Assembly (NCBI RefSeq): GCF_019802045.1
Contig: NZ_JAHVHU010000002.1
Location: 372,001 to 436,000, forward strand
Length of the DNA: 64,000 bases
Direction: 5' to 3'
Source of the DNA: Membranihabitans marinus
GTDB lineage: Bacteria > Bacteroidota > Bacteroidia > Chitinophagales > Saprospiraceae
Below are positions 34,590 through 43,358 of the stretch, piece after piece (position 1 is the first letter of the stretch; each line of letters begins with the position of its first letter). Below the pieces are notes generated by a model. That model was not told the origin of the DNA. It was given only the letters and a program-made list of their open reading frames with translations, and did no database searches. The translations under genes and the position numbers were made by a program.

Positions 34590-34613
34590 AACACTAATCG
34601 TCTGATTAGTGTT
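34590..34613. promoter_or_regulatory. Hairpin or operator upstream of the MDR oxidoreductase gene
   Basis: AACACTAATC and GATTAGTGTT form perfect 10-bp arms around a GTCT loop, 30 bases before the next ATG and 40 bases after the ChaB stop. No T-run follows directly. It could be an operator for the downstream gene or a weak ChaB terminator. Confidence 0.4.
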
Positions 34614-34643
34614 ATCACTCCAAACATTTTTAAAACTAACTTT

Positions 34644-35645
34644 ATGATCAATCAAGTCATCGAACTGGCAGAGCGTCCGGACGGACAACCTTCTGAAAAT
34701 AATTTTCGAATAAAAGAAATTGAAACTCCCACCACAAAAGATGGCGAAGTATTAGTTCAGAGTAAATATATTTCAGTCGATCCGTATATGCGTGGTCGGA
34801 TGCGGGATGAAAAATCCTATATGCCTCCTTTTGAGGTAAATGCTCCGATTCAAGGGGGTGTTGTCGCAGAAATTTTAGAATCGAAGTCTGACAACTGGAG
34901 AGAAGGGGACCTGGTAGAGGGTATTCTTTCCTGGCAACGAATTCAGACTGTCAGACCAGAACTGTTGCGAAAAGTAAGCCCACAGGTTCAACCGTCTTCA
35001 CTGGCGCTGAGCACGCTCGGGATGACCGGGTTGACTGCTTATTTTGGGTTGATGGATATCGGTCAGCCTCAAAAAGGAGAGACCGTGGTGGTTTCTGGGG
35101 CTGCCGGTGCTGTAGGAGGCGTTGTCGTACAAATAGCAAAGATTCAGGGCTGCCGGGTGGTGGCGATCGCAGGATCAGATGAAAAGACGACCTATCTTGA
35201 AAATGAGCTGGGTGCCGATGTCGCACTGAATTACAAGACAACAACGGATATGTCGGAGGCCTTGAAAACGGCCTGTCCGGAAGGTGTTGATGTGTATTTT
35301 GACAATGTAGGTGGCGAAATCTCCGATGCGGTCATCCCGTTGATCAATAAATTTGCGAGAATCGTGTTGTGCGGCCAGATCGCACTGTACAATGAAACAT
35401 CCATACCCCATGGCCCCAGAGTGGCTCCTTTGCTTGTCAAGCGAAGTGCATTGATGAAAGGATTTATTGTGACCGATTATCAGAATCAAATTAAAGAAGG
35501 CGTTACCGCTTTGTCCGGATGGTATCAGCAAGGACTGCTGAAGCATCAGGAAACTGTGGTCGAGGGCTTTGAAAAACTTCCTCAGGCCTTTTTGAGGTTG
35601 TTTACCGGCGAAAAATTGGGGAAGCTTGTGGTCCAGGTAAATTAG
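34644..35645 (+). CDS. NADP-dependent MDR oxidoreductase (CurA / leukotriene B4 dehydrogenase type)
   Basis: Start chosen at the ATG at 34644 (MINQVIELAERPDG), since family members open at this point; the TTG at 34587 is far upstream. The 333-residue protein has the zinc-free MDR layout: VDPYMRGRMRDEKSYMPPF, GMTGLTAYFGLMDIGQP, and the Rossmann loop VVSGAAGAVGGVVVQIAK. It is followed by DVYFDNVGGEI, as in CurA and LTB4 12-hydroxydehydrogenase. These enzymes reduce alpha,beta-unsaturated ketones or aldehydes with NADPH, often in detoxification. It stands alone behind a hairpin. Confidence 0.92.
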   Translation: MINQVIELAERPDGQPSENNFRIKEIETPTTKDGEVLVQSKYISVDPYMRGRMRDEKSYMPPFEVNAPIQGGVVAEILESKSDNWREGDLVEGILSWQRIQTVRPELLRKVSPQVQPSSLALSTLGMTGLTAYFGLMDIGQPQKGETVVVSGAAGAVGGVVVQIAKIQGCRVVAIAGSDEKTTYLENELGADVALNYKTTTDMSEALKTACPEGVDVYFDNVGGEISDAVIPLINKFARIVLCGQIALYNETSIPHGPRVAPLLVKRSALMKGFIVTDYQNQIKEGVTALSGWYQQGLLKHQETVVEGFEKLPQAFLRLFTGEKLGKLVVQVN

Positions 35646-35858
35646 AATAGAAGCAGCATCTATAGTCCGCGGTCGGCCAACGGAAGACTACAGATCGCTC
35701 CAATAGCAGAAGATGGACCGTGGACTCCAAACGGAATTCATCAACATCAGATAGCTGACGGTAGATTCATGATGGCAGATGGCAGACCACAGACTGTGGT
35801 CTGCAAACGGATGCTCCAACCACCAACGACTACAAACTATCAACAACCACCCATTGCC
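35646..35858. repeat. Word-like low-complexity repeat with a long perfect palindrome in a convergent junction
   Basis: The gap is made of loosely repeated words built on AGACTACAGA, GGACCGTGGACTCC and GATGGCAGA. Positions 35782-35804 form an 11-bp-arm palindrome around a single base (arms GCAGACCACAG and CTGTGGTCTGC), which could end transcription from both sides, though there is no T-run. No gene is seen. Compare 1287-1466, also in a convergent gap. Confidence 0.7.
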
Positions 35859-36782
35859 CTACAAATCAAAGATTTGATCCATCTTAGTTATGATGGTATT
35901 TAGTCGTTCCTTATCGCCTCCGCGTACTTCTGCAGAAGCCCAACCCTCGTAGCCTATTTTATCAAGCGATTTGACTACGGTGGGCCAATCACAGTCACCC
36001 TCCATGAGTTCCACGTCAAAACCTTTCCACACGCCCTCATTTTTTTGTTTTTCACGGCTGTATTCCTTTACATCGAGCTTCATGATACGATGATCCAGCG
36101 CTTCAATCCAATGCTCCGGCCAGCCGTAGCGAACGATATTGCCGATATCAAAATACCACCCGATTAAATCGTGGTTGAATTCGTCCACATAGTATGCTGC
36201 TTCCAAAGGACTTAGGATGAAATTGTTCCATACATTTTCGAAAGCTATTTTGATGCCGGTTTTTTCGGCCACAGGAATCATTTTTTTTATTTCCATTTGG
36301 GACCTTTGCCACGCATTGGCATAACTGATATCTTTATTGACTACGCCGGGGACCAGGAGAACCGTAGTGCCGCCATATAATTTACAGTCTTCCAACGCTT
36401 CGGTCATAGAGTCCACACATTTTTTCCGGACTTCCGGATCAGGATGGGATAGAGGGTATTTCCAATGCATGGAGTTAACAACGCCCGGGATTTCAAGACC
36501 GGTCTTGTCTTTGGCCTCCAGAATCTCATTATTATCCAGTTCGTTTGGAGAATCCATCTCGACGCCGTCATACCCCAGATCCTTAAGCAGTTGGAACTTT
36601 TCCATAACTGTTCCCCCCGTATTGACCATGCCATATTTTAGACTTTTCTTAATATTACGTGACTTGTTTTGAGGCATCGATAAATGGTCTTTGGAAGCAA
36701 ATAACTGCCCTGGTGTCAGGCCAACAGCCGCCATTCCGGTTGCCGTAAGGCCGGTTTGTAACATAAATTTTCTCCGTTTCAT
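35859..36782 (-). CDS. Tat-exported sugar phosphate isomerase/epimerase family protein (TIM barrel)
   Basis: The N terminus MKRRKFMLQTGLTATG is a twin-arginine-like signal (RRKFM), so the protein is probably exported folded. The rest of the 307 residues is an AP-endonuclease-2-type xylose-isomerase barrel. Visible blocks are LKDLGYDGVEMDSP, AFENVWNNFILSPLEA, GWYFDIGNIVRYGWP and KLDVKEYS with metal-ligand candidates Glu, Asp, His and Glu (WASAEVRGGD). Family members isomerise or epimerise sugars, and several act in 3-keto-glycoside breakdown. No partner gene is directly beside it. Confidence 0.85.
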   Translation of the reverse strand: MKRRKFMLQTGLTATGMAAVGLTPGQLFASKDHLSMPQNKSRNIKKSLKYGMVNTGGTVMEKFQLLKDLGYDGVEMDSPNELDNNEILEAKDKTGLEIPGVVNSMHWKYPLSHPDPEVRKKCVDSMTEALEDCKLYGGTTVLLVPGVVNKDISYANAWQRSQMEIKKMIPVAEKTGIKIAFENVWNNFILSPLEAAYYVDEFNHDLIGWYFDIGNIVRYGWPEHWIEALDHRIMKLDVKEYSREKQKNEGVWKGFDVELMEGDCDWPTVVKSLDKIGYEGWASAEVRGGDKERLNTIITKMDQIFDL

Positions 36783-37684
36783 ATTGATAACTTCATTTTC
36801 ATTTAAATGATCGTTCCCATGTAGGGTGGAACTCGATCCCTAAAGATAGAAGAATAACTTTATTTCTCGACCGAACGGCACTAAAGTATCCCATTTTTCC
36901 GGGGGTGATCAATTGGAGTTTACGTTGGCATAAAGGGGGTTTTTCCCCATCTGAACGGGGGTTTTTGCTGTTTTAACCTCTAAATAAGGGACTTATATTT
37001 GAACCATCAATAGAGACCAAGGAGGTTAAAATCCCCCTTAAGAAACAAATGGATTTCTATTGAATGATCGGATCCGTGAAGACGGATCCGGGATAAACAA
37101 GTGAATTTGGACAAGGGAGGATTCTCGGAATCTATCCAATGCTTCCTATCCGTAGTGCATTACCCGCTTTATTCACCACGTCAATCTGTTGTGATACATA
37201 ATACACAATGTATCAATTGATTAAATTCCAAAGTTGGGCCTATTACATCGTCCAATTTTGGGTGACGTTTGACTTTTGATTCAATCATCTGCGGCGTTAT
37301 TAACTTCTTGAAATAGAATACTTTTTCTGTGGAGTTAGATGCCTTGCATGTGCCTAAATCAAAGCGACGAATTTTGCGCGATTACTCTTTACTACCACTA
37401 ACCCATGTTTTCTTAACTCCATCTCCTTTTGCTCAAATTCACTTTTTTTTGATCGTTGCAGATGATCAAATTGATAAGACCCGGGTTATGCAATAACTAA
37501 GCGCAGGCCCAACGATGTTTATTAACAAAAGCATACAGATCCGGATGAACCCGGGTTTACATCTGCTGTGAAATTCCAAAATGGTATATCGGTGTTCGCT
37601 AACGCCTTAATCAAAAAGATTATTCAATCGTTTGGGTAAGATTGATTCTGCTACGAAACACCTGAGTTAATTCATTCTAAGCGT
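36783..37684. other. Long intergenic region, about 900 bases
   Basis: No gene is convincing here. Features seen are a perfect 9-bp-arm hairpin around GAAG (37069-37090, arms CGGATCCGT and ACGGATCCG), a run with CCCC/GGGG arms near 36945-36960 followed by TTTTT, and the second copy of the dispersed relic (37165-37271). Promoters for the isomerase gene must lie at the left end. Confidence 0.5.
37165..37271 (-). repeat. Dispersed relic repeat, copy 2
   Basis: On the minus strand this 107-base stretch aligns with 32181-32288 over its full length at about four of five positions. The two copies face each other and enclose about 5 kb that holds the NlpE/META, copper-storage-like, ChaB, MDR and isomerase genes. 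Sequence beyond the aligned part is unrelated. Confidence 0.75.
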
Positions 37685-39268
37685 TTACAACTCCTGTTTT
37701 CCATTTACCAAACGTGGAATGCCTAATGGATTATCCCTCTTCAGAGCATCCGGCAGATGCTGATCAGGAATATCCTGGTAACACACTGGGCGGAGAAACC
37801 GGTATATGGCTGATGTGCCTACACTGGTGGTAGAAGAATCTGTCGTAGCCGGGAACGGGCCTCCATGGACCATGGCGTGGCATACTTCGACCCCAGTCGG
37901 ATAACCATTGAAAATAATGCGTCCTACTTTTTCCTGAAGAACCGGAATTAATTGATCCAATACATCGCTGTCTGAATCTTCTGCATGAATGGTAGCTGTC
38001 AGGTGGCCATCCAAGGATTTGGCAAATTCCAGTATTTCATCGGTCGAATCGGAAGTCACCATAATGCTGGCAGGCCCGAAAACTTCTTCGGAAATCAGCG
38101 CATTGGCTTTAACATCGGCGTATCTGGCCTGAAATAGGGTGGGGCGACCGGCCAGCTTGTTTTCTTCACTCTGCCCCTGTGCCAGAACCCGGAATGCCCC
38201 CGAATCGCGGAGTTTGCTCGTTCCACTGGTATAAGCACTGTGTATGCCTGGGGTTAGCATGGTCTGGCTATCCAAATCTGTAAAGGCGGTCTGAAGATCC
38301 TGGGTGAAATTTTCAGATTCGTCAGAATCCGGAACCATAAATACACCCGGATTGGTGCAGAACTGACCGGCTCCCAAATTAATCGACCCTGCCAGACCAG
38401 CGGCGATTTTTGGTCCTCGGGCTTTTAACGCGCCCGGCAGGATAAAAACTGGATTGGTGCTGCCCATTTCAGCATAAACAGGAATGGGAGTGGGCCGAGT
38501 CTGAGCGAGGTCGTAGAGCGCTTTGCCGCCACCAAACGATCCTGTAAATCCAACGGCTTTGATTCGAGGATGCATGACCAGGTATTGACCTACTTCATGG
38601 GTGTTCCCCTGGACCATAGAAAAGACTCCATCCGGCATATTTGTTTTCCGAGCTGCCTCCTGGATCGCTTTCCCAACTAATTCCGAGGTTCCGGGATGCG
38701 CCGGATGTCCTTTGACCACGACAGGGCAACCCGCGGCCAAAGCAGAAGCCGTATCACCTCCTGCTACTGAAAATGCCAATGGAAAATTACTTGCCCCAAA
38801 AACCACCACCGGACCAATGGGCTGATTAACCTTTCTGAGGTCAGAACGGGGCATGGGTGTTCGGTCTGGCATGGCTTCATCAATGGTGGCCTGCAGGTAC
38901 GCGCCGTCTTCGATCCAATCCGCAAACATATTTAGTTGACCCACTGTACGGCCGCGTTCTCCGTTCAGACGACCATCAGGTAACCCTGTTTCTGCGCCTG
39001 CTGTGTCGGTCAGGAGCGGTCCGATGTTTTCTATTTCCCGGGCGATCGCTCGTAAAAACTCTGCGCGTTCTTTCGCCGTTGTATTTTTATAATCTGCATG
39101 GGCTTTAGCAGCCAACTGAATGGCCTGATTCATGTGGTCCGTCGAAGCATTGTAATAATCGACCGACTTGATTTCTTCTCCCGTATTTGGGTTGACCGGA
39201 TAAAATGGATCTCCATTCTGGTACTGTTCCAATGTTAATCCGATAATTTGCTGTCCTTGAATTTTCAC
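37685..39268 (-). CDS. Alpha-ketoglutaric semialdehyde dehydrogenase
   Basis: A 527-residue aldehyde dehydrogenase of the KGSADH type. It oxidises 2-oxoglutarate semialdehyde to 2-oxoglutarate with NAD(P). Visible are the cofactor region FGASNFPLAFSVAGGDTASA, the general base Glu in YAEMGSTNPVFIL, the catalytic Cys in LGAGQFCTNPGVF and EEVFGPASIMV. The gene starts with GTG, whose G is shared with the TAG stop of the FAH-fold gene, so the two are translationally coupled. Together they fit the end of a non-phosphorylated pentose or hexarate route, where a dehydratase makes the semialdehyde. Confidence 0.9.
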   Translation of the reverse strand: MKIQGQQIIGLTLEQYQNGDPFYPVNPNTGEEIKSVDYYNASTDHMNQAIQLAAKAHADYKNTTAKERAEFLRAIAREIENIGPLLTDTAGAETGLPDGRLNGERGRTVGQLNMFADWIEDGAYLQATIDEAMPDRTPMPRSDLRKVNQPIGPVVVFGASNFPLAFSVAGGDTASALAAGCPVVVKGHPAHPGTSELVGKAIQEAARKTNMPDGVFSMVQGNTHEVGQYLVMHPRIKAVGFTGSFGGGKALYDLAQTRPTPIPVYAEMGSTNPVFILPGALKARGPKIAAGLAGSINLGAGQFCTNPGVFMVPDSDESENFTQDLQTAFTDLDSQTMLTPGIHSAYTSGTSKLRDSGAFRVLAQGQSEENKLAGRPTLFQARYADVKANALISEEVFGPASIMVTSDSTDEILEFAKSLDGHLTATIHAEDSDSDVLDQLIPVLQEKVGRIIFNGYPTGVEVCHAMVHGGPFPATTDSSTTSVGTSAIYRFLRPVCYQDIPDQHLPDALKRDNPLGIPRLVNGKQEL

Positions 39269-40119
39269 TATGATATGTTTTTGACTTGATTTATTAATGT
39301 GCCGATATGATCAATACTTATTTTGACGACATCGTTTTCCTGAAGCGTGAAGTCATTGTCCGGAACAAGACAGGTGCCGGTCATCAGAAAAGCCCCATGT
39401 GCAAAAGTGCATGCCCGGAATAAGTAGGCCGCCAATTCTGTATGGCTTCGTTTCATCTGGCTGATCCTCACTTGGTCTTGGTATACTGTGTCATCGTTCC
39501 TAAGGATACGAATTTTTATCTGACTGTCCAAAGGAATTGGTGATTCAGGTACCCAGAGGCAGGGCCCCATTGCTGCAGCACCGTCAAAAACCTTGGCTTG
39601 GGGCAAATACAGCGGGTTTTCCCCTTCGATGCTTCTGGAGCTTACATCGTTTCCGATGGTGTATGCGACAATCTGTTGATCACTGGTAATGAATAAGGTG
39701 AGCTCTGGCTCCGGAACATCCCAGTCACTGTCTGGTCGGATCTGTATCGGGTGATGATGGCCCCGGACCCGGAACCCCAGCGCTTTAAAAAAAAGTTCCG
39801 GACGATCGGCATCATAAACCAGATTGTAAAATACGGCACCGCCCGATTGTTCTGATTCTTCCATGCGGGCCTCCTTGCTCCGTTGGTAGGTCACTCCCGC
39901 CGCCCATACCTCCTGATGCTGGTCAACAGGCGGATCGATAGACAAATTTTTATCTAGGTAATCATCTGATACCTTCTCCCAGTGATTGACTTGGTTCGTT
40001 AAATGGTGGTGTAAATCGTTTCTGTTGATCAAGCCATGCCAGGATTGAAGCTCCGGGCTGAGATAGTAGTTTCCATCCGCTTCCATAAGCGCCTGATTTT
40101 GTATTTTATAAAGTTTCAT
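39268..40119 (-). CDS. FAH-family protein, likely 2-keto-3-deoxy-acid dehydratase
   Basis: A 283-residue fumarylacetoacetate-hydrolase-fold protein. The metal-binding core is visible as PEPELTLFI, and GNDVSSRSIEGENPLYLPQA precedes GPCLW. The N-terminal VWAAGVTYQRSKEARMEES matches what I recall of the 2-keto-3-deoxy-L-arabinonate/D-xylonate dehydratase group. That activity would yield 2-oxoglutarate semialdehyde, the substrate of the overlapping dehydrogenase gene. The sugar-acid source is not identified; no aldose dehydrogenase or sugar-acid dehydratase is in the window. Plain acylpyruvase activity is the alternative. Confidence 0.83.
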   Translation of the reverse strand: MKLYKIQNQALMEADGNYYLSPELQSWHGLINRNDLHHHLTNQVNHWEKVSDDYLDKNLSIDPPVDQHQEVWAAGVTYQRSKEARMEESEQSGGAVFYNLVYDADRPELFFKALGFRVRGHHHPIQIRPDSDWDVPEPELTLFITSDQQIVAYTIGNDVSSRSIEGENPLYLPQAKVFDGAAAMGPCLWVPESPIPLDSQIKIRILRNDDTVYQDQVRISQMKRSHTELAAYLFRACTFAHGAFLMTGTCLVPDNDFTLQENDVVKISIDHIGTLINQVKNIS

Positions 40120-40259
40120 TTCACTGATTTAAGGACAAAGGTTAATCTGTGATTCTTCATTGCATGGCAGCCTATTCACCATGCTCATTGATCCACATGT
40201 AAATATGAAACAGCGCTCGTATCTTCTATAATAGTAATCTGTCAATCTGTTCTACTATC

Positions 40260-41228
40260 TTAACCCTGATCGATAAAACGAAGTTCCTGGTCTTTTGATG
40301 CCAATTTCAGGATGACCTGATAAATATACTCCGCTACTTTTTGAGTACCCGCAAAATTAATGAGCTCAATGGTGTCTTCCGGGGTGTGGTACTGGGGATG
40401 GGCGCCCGTATGGAGACCGAGCACGGAAATTTTTTGCCTGTAAAATGATACATGATCAGAGCCTCCTACTTCGCCGGCATGGACTATGGGTGAAAGCCCT
40501 TGTGCATTTCCTGTTTTTTTCATCAATTCCATACCATTTGGGAAAGTACCTGCACCTCCCATGTATATATGCTTTTGATCATTCAGACGACCGACCATAT
40601 CCATATTGATCATGAGTTTAATTTGTTCTTTCGGGACTGGAGGATGGTCGATGAAATAACTGCTTCCTTTTAAACCTTGTTCTTCGGCACCAAAGGCCAC
40701 AATGATGATACTCCGATCCAGTAATTCCCGATTTGCCGATAGTTTTTCTGCAATCTCCAGTAAAGCCGCAGTGCCGCTGGCATTGTCATCTGCTCCGGCA
40801 TGAAGCCCGGATTTAGTGGGTGCTTTGGAAGATGGACCACCCATTCCCAGATGGTCATAGTGGGCACCGAGGACGATGTATTCATTTTTTGAGTCTGTAT
40901 CGTGACCTGGGATATACCCCATGATGTTCCAAGTCTGCACTGTAGGACCTGGAGACTCCTCTTTTTCGGATCGCATTTGGACATAGAAGGGTTGAAAATA
41001 TCCATGGTTAAAATGTTTAACCCCTGATTTTTTTAGGTCAGTGCGCAAATACCGGATCACCTTTTTATTGAGTCGGCCGCCAGGCGTCCGTCCCTTGAGT
41101 TTTTTTTGGGTGAGGTATTCGATATGTCCATAAAGTTCAGGCACTGTGATATTCTCCTGAGCCTGAATCTGAGAAGACAGAGTAAGACAAGCGATCAGTA
41201 GGGTTTTATAAAGTGATAGTTCCTTCAT
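40260..41228 (-). CDS. M28 family zinc metallopeptidase
   Basis: A 322-residue secreted aminopeptidase-type protein with a signal peptide (LIACLTLSSQIQAQ). All five zinc ligands can be traced: His in LGAHYDHLGMGG, Asp in AGADDNASGTAAL, Glu-Glu in FGAEEQGLKGSSYF, Asp in MINMDMVGRL and His in AHPQYHTPEDT. It removes N-terminal residues from peptides in the periplasm. It lies between the FAH gene and a repeat-filled gap, with 140 bases on the first side, and is probably its own unit. Confidence 0.92.
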   Translation of the reverse strand: MKELSLYKTLLIACLTLSSQIQAQENITVPELYGHIEYLTQKKLKGRTPGGRLNKKVIRYLRTDLKKSGVKHFNHGYFQPFYVQMRSEKEESPGPTVQTWNIMGYIPGHDTDSKNEYIVLGAHYDHLGMGGPSSKAPTKSGLHAGADDNASGTAALLEIAEKLSANRELLDRSIIIVAFGAEEQGLKGSSYFIDHPPVPKEQIKLMINMDMVGRLNDQKHIYMGGAGTFPNGMELMKKTGNAQGLSPIVHAGEVGGSDHVSFYRQKISVLGLHTGAHPQYHTPEDTIELINFAGTQKVAEYIYQVILKLASKDQELRFIDQG

Positions 41229-41420
41229 AACACCTAAAAGTATTTATTTTTTATGAAATATTCGCTATAGATCTGGTATAAACATCAGGCGCTTTGGCAA
41301 GGCAAAGAGTGCCCCGCATCATAGACAGCTATCCAACAGGTTATGTTCTGTAGAATGGTACGATCTCCTGCTGGTTATGCTAGTGGTGCGTTTCTTAATT
41401 CTTTATGATTAATTATTTGC

Positions 41421-41494
41421 GCTTCCAGATCCCTACAGGCTCACGAATCGCAGATTGAGCCAAGCGATTCGTGAGCGTGAACCGATCTGGAAGC
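41421..41494. repeat. Nested palindromes
   Basis: Outer arms GCTTCCAGATC (41421-41431) and GATCTGGAAGC (41484-41494) are perfect. Inside them, 12-bp arms CTCACGAATCGC (41440-41451) and GCGATTCGTGAG (41464-41475) are also perfect around a 12-base loop. ATTAATT sequences flank both sides. The outer arm shares GCTTCCA with the ends of the neighbouring hairpin-array element. Confidence 0.8.
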
Positions 41495-41548
41495 ACCTAG
41501 ATTAATTAGAATAATTTATGAAACGAAGCATTAATGCTCCAATTAATA

Positions 41549-41809
41549 AATAATGTATAGGTATTATCTCGCGCTTCCATCCCGATTAGCAGATGGTTTT
41601 GCAGTATTCTTCGACTTCGGAGAAGTCGCAATGTCTAAGCATACATTACGACCTCTCCGAGGTCGATATTTTGACAATAACCGTTGCTAATATACTTGGA
41701 CCTGCGCTGCAGGTCTACTTAGAATCTACATTTAGAGTGCTAAGCACGCACCCAAACTTGTTGTGGATGGGAGCGCTTCATATAAAATACATGCAACTTC
41801 TGAATTACA
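41549..41809. repeat. Hairpin-array element, copy 2
   Basis: The ends correspond to copy 1 at 23919-24221, but the interior differs. It holds three hairpins, each with 7-bp perfect arms and a 3-base loop: CGACTTC-GGA-GAAGTCG (41612-41628), CGACCTC-TCC-GAGGTCG (41649-41665) and GACCTGC-GCT-GCAGGTC (41699-41715). The right end repeats the CTTGTTG/GGATGGGAGCGC/CTTCTGAATT stretch of copy 1. Confidence 0.78.
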
Positions 41810-41833
41810 CTGGTGCAGTTTATAGGGAATGTT

Positions 41834-42742
41834 TTATATCTTCAGCAGATCCCGAAGTTCCTTCATATCCTCAGATTCCAAAAACTCTGCCCATTCCTTT
41901 TCCGGGATAGTTTCTCCCGGGCTGCGAAGACCTCCACAATCCAGTCCGATTTCTTTCATAATTCGTTTTCCCACGCGAATTCCGCCGCCGTACCGGTTCA
42001 TAGCACGGACCAGTGTAGCTGAATCAGCCTGCATTTTTCGGGCTTTTTTTAGGTCTCCGGATTCAAATGCCTTGACAAGGTCCAGATAATGCGGCGTCAT
42101 ATAATTGTAGGTGCTTCCGATGGCTCCTTGAAGCCCAAAAACCAGACCAGCTAGTAATTTTTCATCCTGGCCATAAATGATGTCTCGTTTAGGCGCGTTA
42201 AACTCTGCGCATAGTAAGACATCCATGATGTCGGTTCCGGAATATTTTAATCCCGCAAAATTGGGAATACGGTCTCCAACCTGCTCCAGAAAATCTACCA
42301 TCATAAAATCCACGGCAGTTACCTGGGGGATGTGGTAATAATAAAAAGGAAGATCTGGTGCTTCTTCAGCAACCTTAGCACAAAAGTCGATCAGTGCAGA
42401 AACTGATTGTGGTTTCAGAAATAGCGGGGCCATCGTACTAATACCTGTTGCAGAAATAGAAGCTGCATGTCGGGCCAATTCTTTGGCATCTTCGATACTG
42501 GATGCGCCCACATGTATAATGACCTGGAATGTATTGTCCTGTTCAGCAATCCAGGCCGCTGCCATTTCTTTCCGTTCCCGGACCGATAAGAGCAGACCCT
42601 CTCCCGTAGTTCCACCCACAAAGACACCGGCGACGCCATCTTTTTTTAGATGATCCGCATAAGCGGGTATGAGGGAAGGGTTAACCTTACCGTTGTTGTC
42701 AAAGGGCGTAAAAGGTGCCGGAAAAAATCCAGTGAGTTGCAT
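41834..42742 (-). CDS. N-acetylneuraminate lyase
   Basis: A 302-residue DHDPS-fold aldolase. The whole sequence resembles the animal-type NPL group: VGGTTGEGLLLSVRER, IIHVGASSIEDAKELA, PFYYYHIPQVTAVDF with catalytic Tyr136, GLKYSGTDIMD with Schiff-base Lys166, and AIGSTYNYM. It splits sialic acid to N-acetylmannosamine and pyruvate. It lies alone between the hairpin-array gap and a SusCD pair transcribed in the same direction. A ROK kinase gene further upstream could phosphorylate the released ManNAc, but no epimerase or sialic-acid transporter is seen. Confidence 0.9.
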   Translation of the reverse strand: MQLTGFFPAPFTPFDNNGKVNPSLIPAYADHLKKDGVAGVFVGGTTGEGLLLSVRERKEMAAAWIAEQDNTFQVIIHVGASSIEDAKELARHAASISATGISTMAPLFLKPQSVSALIDFCAKVAEEAPDLPFYYYHIPQVTAVDFMMVDFLEQVGDRIPNFAGLKYSGTDIMDVLLCAEFNAPKRDIIYGQDEKLLAGLVFGLQGAIGSTYNYMTPHYLDLVKAFESGDLKKARKMQADSATLVRAMNRYGGGIRVGKRIMKEIGLDCGGLRSPGETIPEKEWAEFLESEDMKELRDLLKI

Positions 42743-43358
42743 GTACTTCTAATTTAGAGGTTCAGGTGATATAGTTTTTAGGTCTGAATTTTTGTAATTG
42801 TTGCCCTTGAGAATAAGTTCTGGACGTCAACAATTATTCAGATTTCAAAGATAAAAATTAATTAATGATAGGACATGTCATTTCACATGGAGTGGCAGTG
42901 TTTGACAGGATAGTATTAATTTTTGGCAATTATTGACCAATGCATGGATTGGGGGGATAGTTTAACACCATCTGTGAAGTCTGTTGCCTAAATCTCGATC
43001 TGAAGGTTCGGCAGGTTAGCTATGGATTTATACCATATTTGGAGCGTGATGTAAAAGATTCTGTAGAGAATCAAAGGTAGCCCGATAAAATTATCGGGGG
43101 GTAGCCTGAGTTACACCAAGCATATTGGATGAACGGCGTCGAGGAAATTTTCGTTACTTGTGGAGTAATAAAGGGTTCAATGGTATTTGACGGACAATCC
43201 ATCATCCGAATCCCCAGGCTGCTCTGCTTTTAAGGGATTGACAGAACCACTGTTTCATACAAAGAGATGATTTAAAATAATCAAATAATCATTTATATTA
43301 ACAATCAAAGAAATGACACGTCAGGGAATACGGTCGCATTCCCTGACGTGTTATTTCC
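42743..43358. other. Intergenic region, about 615 bases
   Basis: No gene is recognised. A perfect 8-bp-arm hairpin, CCCGATAA-AA-TTATCGGG (43081-43098), is flanked by direct GGTAG copies. The right end carries the terminator of the SusCD operon (43316-43351). The left end must hold the lyase promoter. Confidence 0.5.
43316..43351 (-). terminator. Intrinsic terminator of the second SusCD operon
   Basis: Perfect 14-bp arms (ACACGTCAGGGAAT and ATTCCCTGACGTGT) around an 8-base loop, starting seven bases after the SusD stop codon. On the minus strand it is followed by CATTTCTTT, a weak U-tract. Confidence 0.85.

Larger units (their letters stand above)
41229..41833. other. Repeat-filled intergenic region, about 600 bases
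   Basis: The gap contains a nested double palindrome (41421-41494) and copy 2 of the hairpin-array element (41549-41809). A frame of about 100 codons inside the second element is an artefact of the hairpins. No gene is called. Confidence 0.55.

Noticed and set aside
41593-41910. 105-codon frame within the intergenic repeats
   Set aside because: It is built from the hairpin-array element and runs into the complement of the lyase gene.
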